Positions 17,286 through 24,756 of a stretch of DNA of 64,000 nucleotides are shown here, piece by piece. Made by a program: the position numbers and the translations under genes. The stretch is from Caballeronia sordidicola (GTDB taxonomy: Bacteria > Pseudomonadota > Gammaproteobacteria > Burkholderiales > Burkholderiaceae). Each line of letters begins with the position of its first letter. Position 1 is the first letter of the stretch. The notes under the pieces were generated by a model. It worked only from the letters and a program-made list of their open reading frames with translations. It had not been told where the DNA came from and ran no database searches. The DNA lies in assembly GCF_002220365.1 (NCBI RefSeq), contig NZ_MTHB01000123.1:124001-188000 (forward strand), written 5' to 3'.

Positions 17286-18695
17286 ATGAACAAGAAATCG
17301 GCTGCACTATCCGATCGCAGCAATAGCACGCCAACCGATGAGACGAGCGACGTAATCGATATTGCCGCGCTCATCGACAGCCATCCCCTCAGTCGATTCC
17401 AGATATGGGTGATGGTGCTCGTGGGTCTCTCGGTGGTGATGGATGGTTTTGACATTCAGGCCATGGGCTTCGTCGCACCGTCGATCATTCGCGAATGGGG
17501 TGTTTCCCGCGCGGCGATGGGGCCTGTATTCGGCACGAGCCTGATCGGCATGATGCTCGGGTCGCTGATCCTGGGGCCTGTCGCCGACCGGATCGGACGG
17601 CGGCCTGTGCTGATCGGCGCGACACTTTTTCTCTCCGTCTGCATGTTTGCGACCTCGTTCGCTTCGACGCTGCCACAACTCCTGGCGTTTCGTTTTATTA
17701 CCGGCGTGGGGCTTGGCGGCATCATGGGCAACGCGATTGCATTGGTCAGCGAATACAGCCCGACGCGCAAACGGGCGACGCTGATGATGTGGGTCTCGTG
17801 CGGCTTTACGGGCGGTGCAGTGCTCGGCGGTTTAGCGTCGGCGGCACTGATTCCGGCGGCGGGATGGCGGTCCGTGTTCCTGTTTGGCGGCGCAGTTCCT
17901 CTTGCCATTGCGATAGCGATGCTCGCCTGCCTGCCAGAATCGATGCAGTTTCTCGTACTGCGTCAGCGCCGTCTCGCTCGTGTGAGCTACTGGCTTAGCA
18001 AGATCACCCCGCTCGTCGAAAGCGGTGCGCCGCATCGCTATCTCGTGCGTGAAAAAGCACTGACGGGCAGACCTGTCAGCGCACTATTCGCGTCCGGCCG
18101 CGCGCGCGTGACGCTGCTGCTGTGGGCCGTGAATTTCATGAACTTGCTGAACCTGTTCTTCCTGGCGAACTGGTTGCCGACCATTGCTGCCGATGCCGGA
18201 TACAGCGTGTCTCGCGCGTCGCTTATTGGCACCACGCTTCAAGTAGGCGGGGTGATAGGAACGATCGCGATGGGACCGCTTATCGACCGTTGGGGATTCT
18301 TCCGAATCCTGGCGCCCGGCTATCTGATCGCGGCGCTGGCGGTCGCCGGAATCGGCCAGACTTCGCACGTTTCCTTCGCTCTGATGATGGCGTTTGTTGC
18401 GGTCAGCGGCTTCGGCATTGTTGGTGCGCAACCGGCGAACAATACGCTTGCGGCTACGGTCTACCCCACTGCGTTGCGCGCGACGGGAGTGGGCTGGAGC
18501 CTGGGTGTCGGTCGCGCCGGATCGATTGTCGGTCCTATTGTTGCAGGCAATCTAATGGAGCTGCACTGGTCGTCCGCCCACCTTTTTCTGGCGGCTGCAA
18601 TACCCGCGGTGTTGTCGTGCGTGATGATTGCCGCGCTCTCGCGTGACAGGTTGTTTGCGTCATCGCCTGTTGCTGGCGAGGTGGAAATCGTGTGA
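17286..18695 (+). CDS. Aromatic acid:H+ symporter (AAHS family MFS)
   Basis: A 469-residue MFS protein with 12 predicted helices and an N-terminal cytoplasmic stretch. Diagnostic AAHS features: D(A/I)QAMGFVAPSI in helix 1 (here MDGFDIQAMGFVAPSI), the A-motif GPVADRIGRRP in the 2-3 loop, and GVGLGGIMGNAIALVSEY in helix 4. PcaK, BenK and MhpT are relatives, so uptake of a hydroxybenzoate with protons is expected. It lies 30 bp behind the decarboxylase with GGTCCGGAG before the ATG, so both form one MarR-controlled operon. By context the substrate is gamma-resorcylate or a similar dihydroxybenzoate. Confidence 0.92.
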   Translation: MNKKSAALSDRSNSTPTDETSDVIDIAALIDSHPLSRFQIWVMVLVGLSVVMDGFDIQAMGFVAPSIIREWGVSRAAMGPVFGTSLIGMMLGSLILGPVADRIGRRPVLIGATLFLSVCMFATSFASTLPQLLAFRFITGVGLGGIMGNAIALVSEYSPTRKRATLMMWVSCGFTGGAVLGGLASAALIPAAGWRSVFLFGGAVPLAIAIAMLACLPESMQFLVLRQRRLARVSYWLSKITPLVESGAPHRYLVREKALTGRPVSALFASGRARVTLLLWAVNFMNLLNLFFLANWLPTIAADAGYSVSRASLIGTTLQVGGVIGTIAMGPLIDRWGFFRILAPGYLIAALAVAGIGQTSHVSFALMMAFVAVSGFGIVGAQPANNTLAATVYPTALRATGVGWSLGVGRAGSIVGPIVAGNLMELHWSSAHLFLAAAIPAVLSCVMIAALSRDRLFASSPVAGEVEIV

Positions 18696-18773
18696 GAGGG
18701 AACTTGGCGCGTAGTGTCGTTAGGGATGCTCGGTTTTTGGGGTGGTGGCAGAGGGGAGTGCTGGGGTGTTAGG

Positions 18774-18826
18774 GTCTGGGGTTAGTGGTCGGGGTTAGTG
18801 GTCGGAGTTAGTGGTCGGAGTTAGTG
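18774..18826 (+). repeat. 13-bp tandem repeat (GTCGGGGTTAGTG-like, about four units)
   Basis: Units GTCTGGGGTTAGTG, GTCGGGGTTAGTG, GTCGGAGTTAGTG and GTCGGAGTTAGTG follow each other just outside the first arm of the long inverted repeat, and a degenerate GTTAGCGGTCGGAG recurs inside it. Copy number probably varies between strains. Confidence 0.7.
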
Positions 18827-19363
18827 CCGGGGTGCTAGGTTCCTGCGTTAGCGGTCGGAGTCATTGCCGGGTTGCTGCTTTCAGCCTTAGTGGTCTGCCT
18901 GAGTTGGCTAATTTCTTTAGCACTGTTAGCCACTGTTCGTGGCGGCACGTCATTTCTTGGTCCTTAGCGACAAAGAAACGAAGAGCAGATACAGGTGGGG
19001 CCTTACCGGTTCCTGGGAAAATAGTGCTTGCCCGAGAGCACTGGTGGCGAAGCGTGTCTATGTCAGGATTCGCGAGAAGGAGGGGTTCAAACATCCGTGG
19101 CTCTGGCGAGCACCGTGCTTTTGGGGCACCTATGAATGGAAACTGCACGCTGTGGACACTTAGGGTAGCGTGGTTTGAAAGCGTTTTCTTTGCTTCGTTT
19201 CTTTGTCGCTAAGGACCAACAAATGACGCGCCGCCACGCGCAGTGGCTAACAGTGCTAAAGAAATGAGCCAACTCACGCAGACCACTAACACTGAAAGCA
19301 GCAACCCGGCATTGACCCAGACCGCTAACGCAGGAACCTGGCACCCCGGCACTGACCCCGACC
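18813..19363. repeat. MITE-like element: two 171-bp inverted arms
   Basis: The stretch 18813-18983 reappears as its reverse complement at 19193-19363 with roughly nine in ten bases equal, including the outer GTGCCGGGGTGC and the inner TTAGCGACAAAGAAACGAAG. About 209 bp lie between the arms. Short frames in both arms read nearly the same peptide (FFSTVSHC..WRxVI.WSLATKKR), which is what a non-coding repeat would give. No transposase is inside. It separates the two halves of the aromatic region and may be a non-autonomous mobile element or a structured RNA end. The rest of 18696-19419 holds no gene. Confidence 0.7.
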
Positions 19364-19419
19364 GCGAACCCCCAGCCAGCAAACACCCCCAAAACCCGTC
19401 CACCGGCGCGAGCGAAACC

Positions 19420-20484
19420 CTAAAGTGGTGGTGCGCCATCGAACGCATCCTGAAGCAACGAACGAATCGCGTTGTATTCAACAGCGCGCGGATTCCAGTA
19501 CGGATTGGCGCTGGCGATCTCCGCAGCCCGATCAAGCTGTGCCGCGTTCATCCCAATGTCTTTAAGCGCGACCGCAGCACCATTCGCCTTCGCGAGTTCA
19601 TACACACCCATCGCTGCGTTGTCGTGCCCGAGTGCGCGCGCTATCCGCTTCATTGCATCAGGCGCGGCGCTCGCGTTGTAGGACAGTGCGTGGGGCAGGA
19701 TGATCGTGTGCGTCGCCGCATGCGGCAGGTTGAAACTGCCACCAAGCGTATGACACAGCTTGTGATGCAAGGCCATGCCGACACTCCCCAGCACCGTGCC
19801 GCACAACCACGCGCCGTACAGCGCCTGCGACCTCCCGTGACTATCCTCTGGATGAGCGACAACCACCGGCAACGCACGCGCTAGTGACGCAGTACCCTCT
19901 TCCGCCATCAAGCTGATAATCGGATTGGCCTCGCGCGAATAGAGTCCTTCAGCAGCGTGCGCAATGGCATTGATACCACTTGTCAGCGACAGTTGCGCCG
20001 GAAGCGTCAGCGTCAATTCCGGATCGTAGATGACCGTCTTGGGAAGCACCCGCAAGTCCGTTCCGGTTCGCTTCAGGCCCGCTTCCGTCAAACCAAAAAT
20101 GGGCGTCATTTCACTGCCGGCGTAAGTCGTCGGAATAGCGAGTATCGGTAAGTCTGATTCGAGCGCGATTGCCTTGCCAAGTCCAATGGTCGAGCCACCG
20201 CCCACCGCGATTGCGCAATCTGCGTTTAATCTTTTAGCCAATTGCCGCGCTTCGGTTGCGAGCTCCACCGGCACATGCATGACCGCGCGATCGAAGATGC
20301 CCGCCGCGCGCGCTCCCAGACGGGCGGCGAGTGCTTCAGCAACGTCGCGTTGTTGAGGCGAACACAGGATCAGCGCGCGCTCGGCGTTCAGGTTCAGCAC
20401 TTCACGTTCAAGATGCCGCAGGCTACCTGCGCCAAACACCACTCGCGCCGCGCGCGCTGAATAGACGAAGTCAGATGCCTGCAT
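19420..20484 (-). CDS. Maleylacetate reductase
   Basis: A 354-residue member of the iron-containing alcohol dehydrogenase superfamily, with the length and motifs of maleylacetate reductases: DFVYSARAARVVFGAGSL at the start, the nucleotide-binding GGGSTIGLGKAIAL, PTTYAGSEMTPIFG and HKLCHTLGGSFNLPHA. It reduces maleylacetate to 3-oxoadipate with NAD(P)H, the step after hydroxyquinol ring cleavage. It is the third gene of the operon: its ATG lies 14 bp inside the Dabb-domain gene, so translation is coupled. Together with the dioxygenase it channels hydroxyquinol to the beta-ketoadipate pathway. Confidence 0.93.
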   Translation of the reverse strand: MQASDFVYSARAARVVFGAGSLRHLEREVLNLNAERALILCSPQQRDVAEALAARLGARAAGIFDRAVMHVPVELATEARQLAKRLNADCAIAVGGGSTIGLGKAIALESDLPILAIPTTYAGSEMTPIFGLTEAGLKRTGTDLRVLPKTVIYDPELTLTLPAQLSLTSGINAIAHAAEGLYSREANPIISLMAEEGTASLARALPVVVAHPEDSHGRSQALYGAWLCGTVLGSVGMALHHKLCHTLGGSFNLPHAATHTIILPHALSYNASAAPDAMKRIARALGHDNAAMGVYELAKANGAAVALKDIGMNAAQLDRAAEIASANPYWNPRAVEYNAIRSLLQDAFDGAPPL

Positions 20485-20824
20485 TAGCCGTCTCCATGCT
20501 TAACGGTGCAAGCAGCGGCAAAGATTCGACCAGGTAGTCAACTTGAAACCGTGCGGTCCGAATACGGCCAAGTTGCTGCCTCACGCGCAGATGCTCGGGA
20601 TGACCGGCATAGGCGTCAAGCGCATGCTGCGATTCGAAGTCGGTCACCAGGACAACGTCGCAGGCATAATCCGCGGCACTCGAATCCATACCGACTTCCA
20701 GATGGATCATGCCGGGGATACGTCCCCGCAACCCCTCGAAGCTGCGCTTGACGAGCTGACGCGACGCAAGGTTTTCCTCCGGCGTTTCTCCACTCACGCG
20801 CCACATGACGATATGCCGAATCAT
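20471..20824 (-). CDS. Dabb-domain (stress-responsive A/B barrel) protein
   Basis: A 117-residue protein with one dimeric alpha/beta-barrel (Dabb) domain: MIRHIVMWRV at strand 1, a central SAADYACDVVLVTDFES, and the YAGHPEHLRV signature. It overlaps the dioxygenase stop by 4 bp (ATGA) and the reductase start by 14 bp, so it is locked into the pathway operon. Related proteins bind small aromatic or polyketide molecules, and some act as decarboxylases, cyclases or isomerases. Here it might handle maleylacetate or a hydroxyquinol by-product. That role is inferred from position only. The C-terminal tail (about 20 residues) is not part of the domain. Confidence 0.85.
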   Translation of the reverse strand: MIRHIVMWRVSGETPEENLASRQLVKRSFEGLRGRIPGMIHLEVGMDSSAADYACDVVLVTDFESQHALDAYAGHPEHLRVRQQLGRIRTARFQVDYLVESLPLLAPLSMETANAGI

Positions 20825-21705
20825 GCTGCAACCCCTTGGTAGTTCAAGACAAAATCATAGTCAAGGGTATAAAACGGCGTGCTCATGACAGTGCCGTCAG
20901 GCGCGATACCAGGTTCGTGCTTCACCCATTCAACGATCAGGTTCGACCGGACGCCGAACACCGCATCCGAATCCAGATACTGATCGCCGTCGCGAAACAC
21001 GTGGGTAATCAGCGTGTCGTAACCAGGCGCCTTGATCCAGAAGTGCAGATGGGCGGGCCGCCACGGATGTCGCCCCAGTGCATCAAGCATTCTTCCGACC
21101 GGACCATCGTGAGGGATCGGATAGGCCTCGGCGAGAATCGACCGGAAATGAAAGCGGCCGTCGGCTTGCGTGTGCAACTTGCCTCGTGCGCTATGAACCA
21201 TGTCGCCAACGTCATCAGTCGTTTTCTGCACGTCGTAAAAACCGTCTTCGTCGGACTGCCAGACATCAACTGACGCATTGGCAACCGGCTCGCCGTTCAC
21301 GCCGCGAATCTGACCCTGCACAAAACACGGCGCACCCAACGCGCCATTCGATACGTCGTCGCCGTTCTGGTACTCCGGCGCCCCGTCTACAAAGAAAGGG
21401 CCCAATACGGTCGCCTCGGTGCATGCTGCAGGTTTCTTGTTGTTCTGCGTGGTGACCAGCATGGAGAGCCCCAGCGTGTCAGACAGCAGGACGAACTCCT
21501 GACGTTTGTCGTCTGTGATATGGCCTACGTCGGTCAGGAATTTGATAGCCGTGAACCACTCGTCCTCGGTGAGCTTCACTTCACGGGCAAACGCGTGGAG
21601 ATGCTGCACGAGACTCGTCATGACAGTGAGAAGGCGTGGGTTGCCACATCCACCCATTGACGCGAGTACCGCCTGCGTGATGGTGTCTTCGTCGATATTG
21701 CGCAT
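20821..21705 (-). CDS. Hydroxyquinol 1,2-dioxygenase (intradiol, Fe3+)
   Basis: A 294-residue intradiol dioxygenase with the N-terminal dioxygenase helical domain and catalytic beta sandwich. The four iron ligands are visible: Tyr157 in DGFYDVQ, Tyr195 in EAYPIP, His219 and His221 in RPAHLHFW. The length and the block TEATVLGPFFVDGAPEYQNGDD favour hydroxyquinol over catechol dioxygenases. It cleaves 1,2,4-trihydroxybenzene to maleylacetate (hydroxymaleylacetate tautomer). AAGGAGACACCCACA gives a strong ribosome site. First gene of a three-gene operon and divergent from a LysR gene, its probable activator. A chlorocatechol-type enzyme is the less likely alternative. Confidence 0.93.
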   Translation of the reverse strand: MRNIDEDTITQAVLASMGGCGNPRLLTVMTSLVQHLHAFAREVKLTEDEWFTAIKFLTDVGHITDDKRQEFVLLSDTLGLSMLVTTQNNKKPAACTEATVLGPFFVDGAPEYQNGDDVSNGALGAPCFVQGQIRGVNGEPVANASVDVWQSDEDGFYDVQKTTDDVGDMVHSARGKLHTQADGRFHFRSILAEAYPIPHDGPVGRMLDALGRHPWRPAHLHFWIKAPGYDTLITHVFRDGDQYLDSDAVFGVRSNLIVEWVKHEPGIAPDGTVMSTPFYTLDYDFVLNYQGVAA

Positions 21706-21837
21706 TGTGGGTGTCTCCTTTTATAGCCGCCGCCAGTGATGATCAGCGAGCCTGATTCCGCCGATATTAACCCTTGGTCCGCTGGAATAAAACGAGCTAT
21801 AGTGAAATGATATTTCCACCCTGCGGAAGAATCCCAT

Positions 21838-22797
21838 ATGGACCGATTCACCCAGATCGAATTTTTTGTCCTGACCGCGGAGACGGGCAGCCTTTCGAAA
21901 GCAGCAGAGAAACTGAACATGTCGAACGCGGCGGCCAGCCGGACGTTGAATGCACTGGAGGAGCGGCTGGGCGCAAGGCTGGTCGAGCGAACCACGCGCC
22001 GGCTCTGGCTGACTGATGCTGGACGCGCTTACCACCGGCGCTGCAGCACCATATTGGCGGAGATGGCCGAGGCCGATTCTGCTGCCGGCGACGCCGCGCT
22101 GAACCCGCGCGGCACGTTGCGTGTCACGAGTTCCGTCTCGTTCGCGATGATGCATATCGCGCCGTGGCTGCCCGAGTTCAGCCTGCACTATCCGGAACTA
22201 TCCGTGCAGATCGTGGCGGCCAACCGGTATCCGGATTTCATTGAAGCGGGGATCGACGTGGCCATTCGCACGCGTGAGCACGAGGGCGATTCCGGCATCA
22301 CGGTGAGGCGTCTGGCCGAGACGCGGCGAATACTGGCAGCGTCGCCCGGATATCTGGCCAGACATGGGCGGCCCAAGACACCCGAGGACCTTGCGAGCCA
22401 CCGGATGCTCATCTATAACCTTGCGCTGGATCCTCACGTACTGCATCTCATGCGGGGAGAAGAAAGCCGCGAGATTCCGATCACGAGCACCCTGGATTCG
22501 AACGAGGGACAGGTGATCTGCGCGGCGGGCTACGCCGGCATGGGTATCGTCATACAGCCGTTGTACATTGTTCACGATGATATTGTGGCCGGCCGTCTAG
22601 TGCCCCTGCTTGAAGACTGGCAACTACCCCGTCTCACCATCAATATTGCTTACCAGAGCAGGCGCCACCAGCCCGCCAAAATTCGCGTCTTCACTCAGGC
22701 GCTGATCGACCGTGTCGAGCAACTGGATCTTGCAAGGAAGTGGAGCGCACTGCCCCATGAGCGAATGGACGCCCACTTGCAGCGGTCTGGGCTATAA
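21838..22797 (+). CDS. LysR-family regulator of the hydroxyquinol operon
   Basis: A 319-residue LysR protein: HTH at FFVLTAETGSLSKAAEKLNMSNAAASRTLNALEERLG and an effector-binding domain. It is divergent from the hydroxyquinol dioxygenase operon with 132 bp between starts, the classical arrangement for a LysR activator. GGAAGAATCCCAT precedes the ATG. The 132 bp contain no palindrome that I can assign confidently. The inducer is likely a hydroxyquinol pathway intermediate, by context. Confidence 0.9.
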   Translation: MDRFTQIEFFVLTAETGSLSKAAEKLNMSNAAASRTLNALEERLGARLVERTTRRLWLTDAGRAYHRRCSTILAEMAEADSAAGDAALNPRGTLRVTSSVSFAMMHIAPWLPEFSLHYPELSVQIVAANRYPDFIEAGIDVAIRTREHEGDSGITVRRLAETRRILAASPGYLARHGRPKTPEDLASHRMLIYNLALDPHVLHLMRGEESREIPITSTLDSNEGQVICAAGYAGMGIVIQPLYIVHDDIVAGRLVPLLEDWQLPRLTINIAYQSRRHQPAKIRVFTQALIDRVEQLDLARKWSALPHERMDAHLQRSGL

Positions 22798-22801
22798 AAG
22801 C

Positions 22802-22990
22802 TTAGGCGCCGATCATCTGTCTGGCGGCAGCTTCAGCCATGGCCAATGCGGCGTCGGCGTCACGCATCGGGCGGCCACAGCCGCGCCCCGTCACTTTCTC
22901 GATCGACTTCGTGTCACGAACCGTTGTCACGCGGATTGCGCCTTTGAACATCTCACCGGGAGACGGCAGAACACAAGCCTCAACGGTCAT
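22802..22990 (-). CDS. Small conserved-type hypothetical protein
   Basis: A 62-residue soluble protein (start MTVEACVLPSPGEMFKG, end DAALAMAEAAARQMIGA). An AAGGGCAAC sequence precedes its ATG, and codon use is like that of genes. It ends four bases after the LysR stop on the other strand. The IS30-family element begins about 24 bp upstream of its start, so its native promoter has probably been displaced; the insertion may leave it silent or driven by the element. Function not recognised. Confidence 0.5.
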   Translation of the reverse strand: MTVEACVLPSPGEMFKGAIRVTTVRDTKSIEKVTGRGCGRPMRDADAALAMAEAAARQMIGA

Positions 22991-23013
22991 GTTGCCCTTG
23001 GTTTGTTTGAAAG

Positions 23014-23040
23014 GGCGGCCTCAAAAGTGAACTGCAACAC
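23014..23040. repeat. IS30 left terminal inverted repeat
   Basis: Imperfect partner of 24091-24117. Shared core GTGAA-x-TGCAACA. Confidence 0.7.
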
Positions 23041-23062
23041 CTGCCTCGTATAAGGTGTCGCA

Positions 23063-24085
23063 ATGTCCGAAAAAACTTCTTACCAACAACTGCAGCCTGA
23101 AGAACGCCTAACCATTGCAAGCTTGCATCTGCAGGGTTCGAGTATGCGGGCCATGGCCCGCATACTCGGGCGCTCACCGGGAACTATCAGCCGCGAGTTA
23201 ATGCGAAACAGCTCTTCTGTTGGCTACACGTCGGTGCCCGCTGCGGCGCTTTGCAGCGCACGCCGCAGTGCGTCGCGTCCTCGGGCCAAGCTTTGCCCGC
23301 AAAGCGTTTGCTGGCGCATCGTTCTCACCCTGCTTGAGTGGAAATGGTCGCCCCAGCAGATATCGGGCACACTCAAGCGCATGTATCCCACCGACTCGAA
23401 CCAGCACGTCTCGCACGAAACCATCTATACGGCGATCTATGCTCAGCCGCGCGGTGAACTGCGCCGCCAACTTATTGCCTGCTTGCGCCACGGCCACAGC
23501 ACGCGTATGCCACGCGCGCGGGGCACGGACCGGCGCGGACAGATTCCGGACATGGTCAGTATCCACGTGCGACCGCCCGAAATCGAAGACCGCCTGCTGC
23601 CAGGTCACTGGGAAGGCGACTTCATTAAGGGTGCGGACAACCAATCCTCTGTCGGCGTTCTGGTCGAGCGCACCAGCCGCCTGGTGCTGCTTGCCAAGAT
23701 GGAGGACGCCACCGCCGCCTCAGCGCTCGCAGGCTTCTCCGCCAAACTTAATTCGATTGTTGCGCCGTTACGGCAAAGCTTTACCTACGACCAAGGCAAA
23801 GAAATGTCGCGCCATCAGGAACTCACCGCCGCCACCGGCGTGAATGTGTACTTCTGCGACCCGCACAGTCCTTGGCAACGCGGTACTTGCGAAAACACCA
23901 ACGGGTTGCTGCGCCAGTATTTGCCTAAAGGTACGGACCTATCGGTCTACAGTCAGGACGAACTCGACGCGATCGCTGACAGCCTGAATAGCCGGCCGCG
24001 CGCCACTCACGCGTTCCATTCTCCGTTCGAAGTCTTCGCTGCAACCCTTGCTTCAGCAAGCCAATCTCCAAGTTCTAAACACTGA
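23063..24085 (+). CDS. IS30-family transposase
   Basis: A 340-residue DDE transposase. The N-terminal HTH block reads LTPEERLTIASLHLQ-like (here LQPEERLTIASLHLQGSSMRAMARILGRSPGTISREL). The catalytic core has GHWEGDFIKGADNQSSVGVLVER (first Asp), TYDQGKEMSRH (second Asp) and the late PWQRGTCENTNGLLRQYLPKG (Glu). The frame is intact from ATG to stop, so the element could be active. It occupies almost the whole element. Confidence 0.95.
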   Translation: MSEKTSYQQLQPEERLTIASLHLQGSSMRAMARILGRSPGTISRELMRNSSSVGYTSVPAAALCSARRSASRPRAKLCPQSVCWRIVLTLLEWKWSPQQISGTLKRMYPTDSNQHVSHETIYTAIYAQPRGELRRQLIACLRHGHSTRMPRARGTDRRGQIPDMVSIHVRPPEIEDRLLPGHWEGDFIKGADNQSSVGVLVERTSRLVLLAKMEDATAASALAGFSAKLNSIVAPLRQSFTYDQGKEMSRHQELTAATGVNVYFCDPHSPWQRGTCENTNGLLRQYLPKGTDLSVYSQDELDAIADSLNSRPRATHAFHSPFEVFAATLASASQSPSSKH

Positions 24086-24090
24086 ACCCC

Positions 24091-24117
24091 CTGTTGCACT
24101 TCACCCTTGAAACCGCC
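24091..24117. repeat. IS30 right terminal inverted repeat
   Basis: Complement of the left repeat at 23014-23040 with about six mismatches. Immediately followed by the broken permease gene. Confidence 0.7.
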
Positions 24118-24427
24118 CACCTTTATCCTGGAAAACCTGGATAAATTCGGTGCGCTGAAAGCGATCGGCGCAAAGGGCCGCGAACTGGTCTACATGATCC
24201 TGTTCATGGCAACCTTTACGGCGTTGACTGGTTACGGCCTAGGGGTTGGTCTCGTGACACTGACGATCTCGATTACTCGAAGCCTGTTGCCTAACTACGC
24301 TGCGATCACGACGTTCTGGAACCTGGCACTGGCATTCGGCATGGTCGTTCTGATAGCCGGTATCTCCAGTTACATCGGAGTGCGTAAGGTACTTAAAATA
24401 GAGCCGTTCGACATCTTCAGGGGTTAG
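24118..24427 (+). pseudogene. ABC transporter permease (FtsX/DevC type), 3' remnant
   Basis: About 102 residues of the C-terminal end of an FtsX-domain ABC permease: FILENLDKFGALKAIGAKGRELV, then three membrane segments and the family ending VRKVLKIEPFDIFRG. The cut lies exactly at the right end of the IS30 element, which supplies the apparent start codon of the frame. Normal permeases of this type have 380-400 residues, so roughly three quarters is missing, and no 5' part lies on the left side of the element; an insertion plus deletion is implied. Confidence 0.88.
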
Positions 24428-24756
24428 TCAGTATCCCGGCAATTTAAATCATCTTGCGAAAAACCTTGGATCTCGCTGGAGTCGTGACGATCATGCGAGC
24501 CCGTTTCAAAGATTTCACAAATCACAGCCTGCCTTGCGCGAATCGATGTCACCGCATCGCCCGCGCGAGGAAGCTTGCCCGAGTTCGGGCCAAGACGGTT
24601 GGCCGCCCCCGACGCAAGGCGAATGGAGTACCAAATTTAGAGGATCGTTTCTTCGCCTGACGTGAGCGCCAGTCTGCGTAGTTTCCGAACCTACCGTTCA
24701 TGCCACGTTTGCCACTATGATGGCATGCCAGTGCGAACCGAGGAATAGACACAGAT
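24428..24756. other. Intergenic region with the island's first 19-bp box
   Basis: 329 bp between the permease remnant and the L,D-transpeptidase gene. It holds one copy of the recurrent 19-bp box and a -10-like TATGAT at 24716-24721. The short arginine-rich frame at 24454-24660 does not read like a known protein. Confidence 0.5.
24674..24692 (+). promoter_or_regulatory. Island box A (CTGCGTAGTTTCCGAACCT)
   Basis: Copy of the island's recurrent box, 64 bp before the L,D-transpeptidase start and 23 nt before TATGAT (24716-24721). 17 of 19 bases match the consensus. Confidence 0.65.

Larger units (their letters stand above)
23014..24117 (+). mobile_element. IS30-family insertion sequence
   Basis: About 1.1 kb with one transposase and imperfect 27-bp terminal inverted repeats. 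The left end 23014-23040 reads GGCGG..TCAA..GTGAACTGCAACA and the right end 24091-24117 is its complement with GTGAAGTGCAACA; roughly 21 of 27 positions agree. No target duplication is obvious at these borders (AAG on the left, CAC on the right), so the exact ends may be off by a few bases. The right side interrupts an ABC-permease reading frame, leaving only its 3' part. Confidence 0.85.

Noticed and set aside
24454..24660. Possible resolvase-like C-terminus (RARKLARVRAKTVGRPRRK)
   Set aside because: The likeness is only to a basic GRPR stretch; no catalytic or resolvase core sequence is present.
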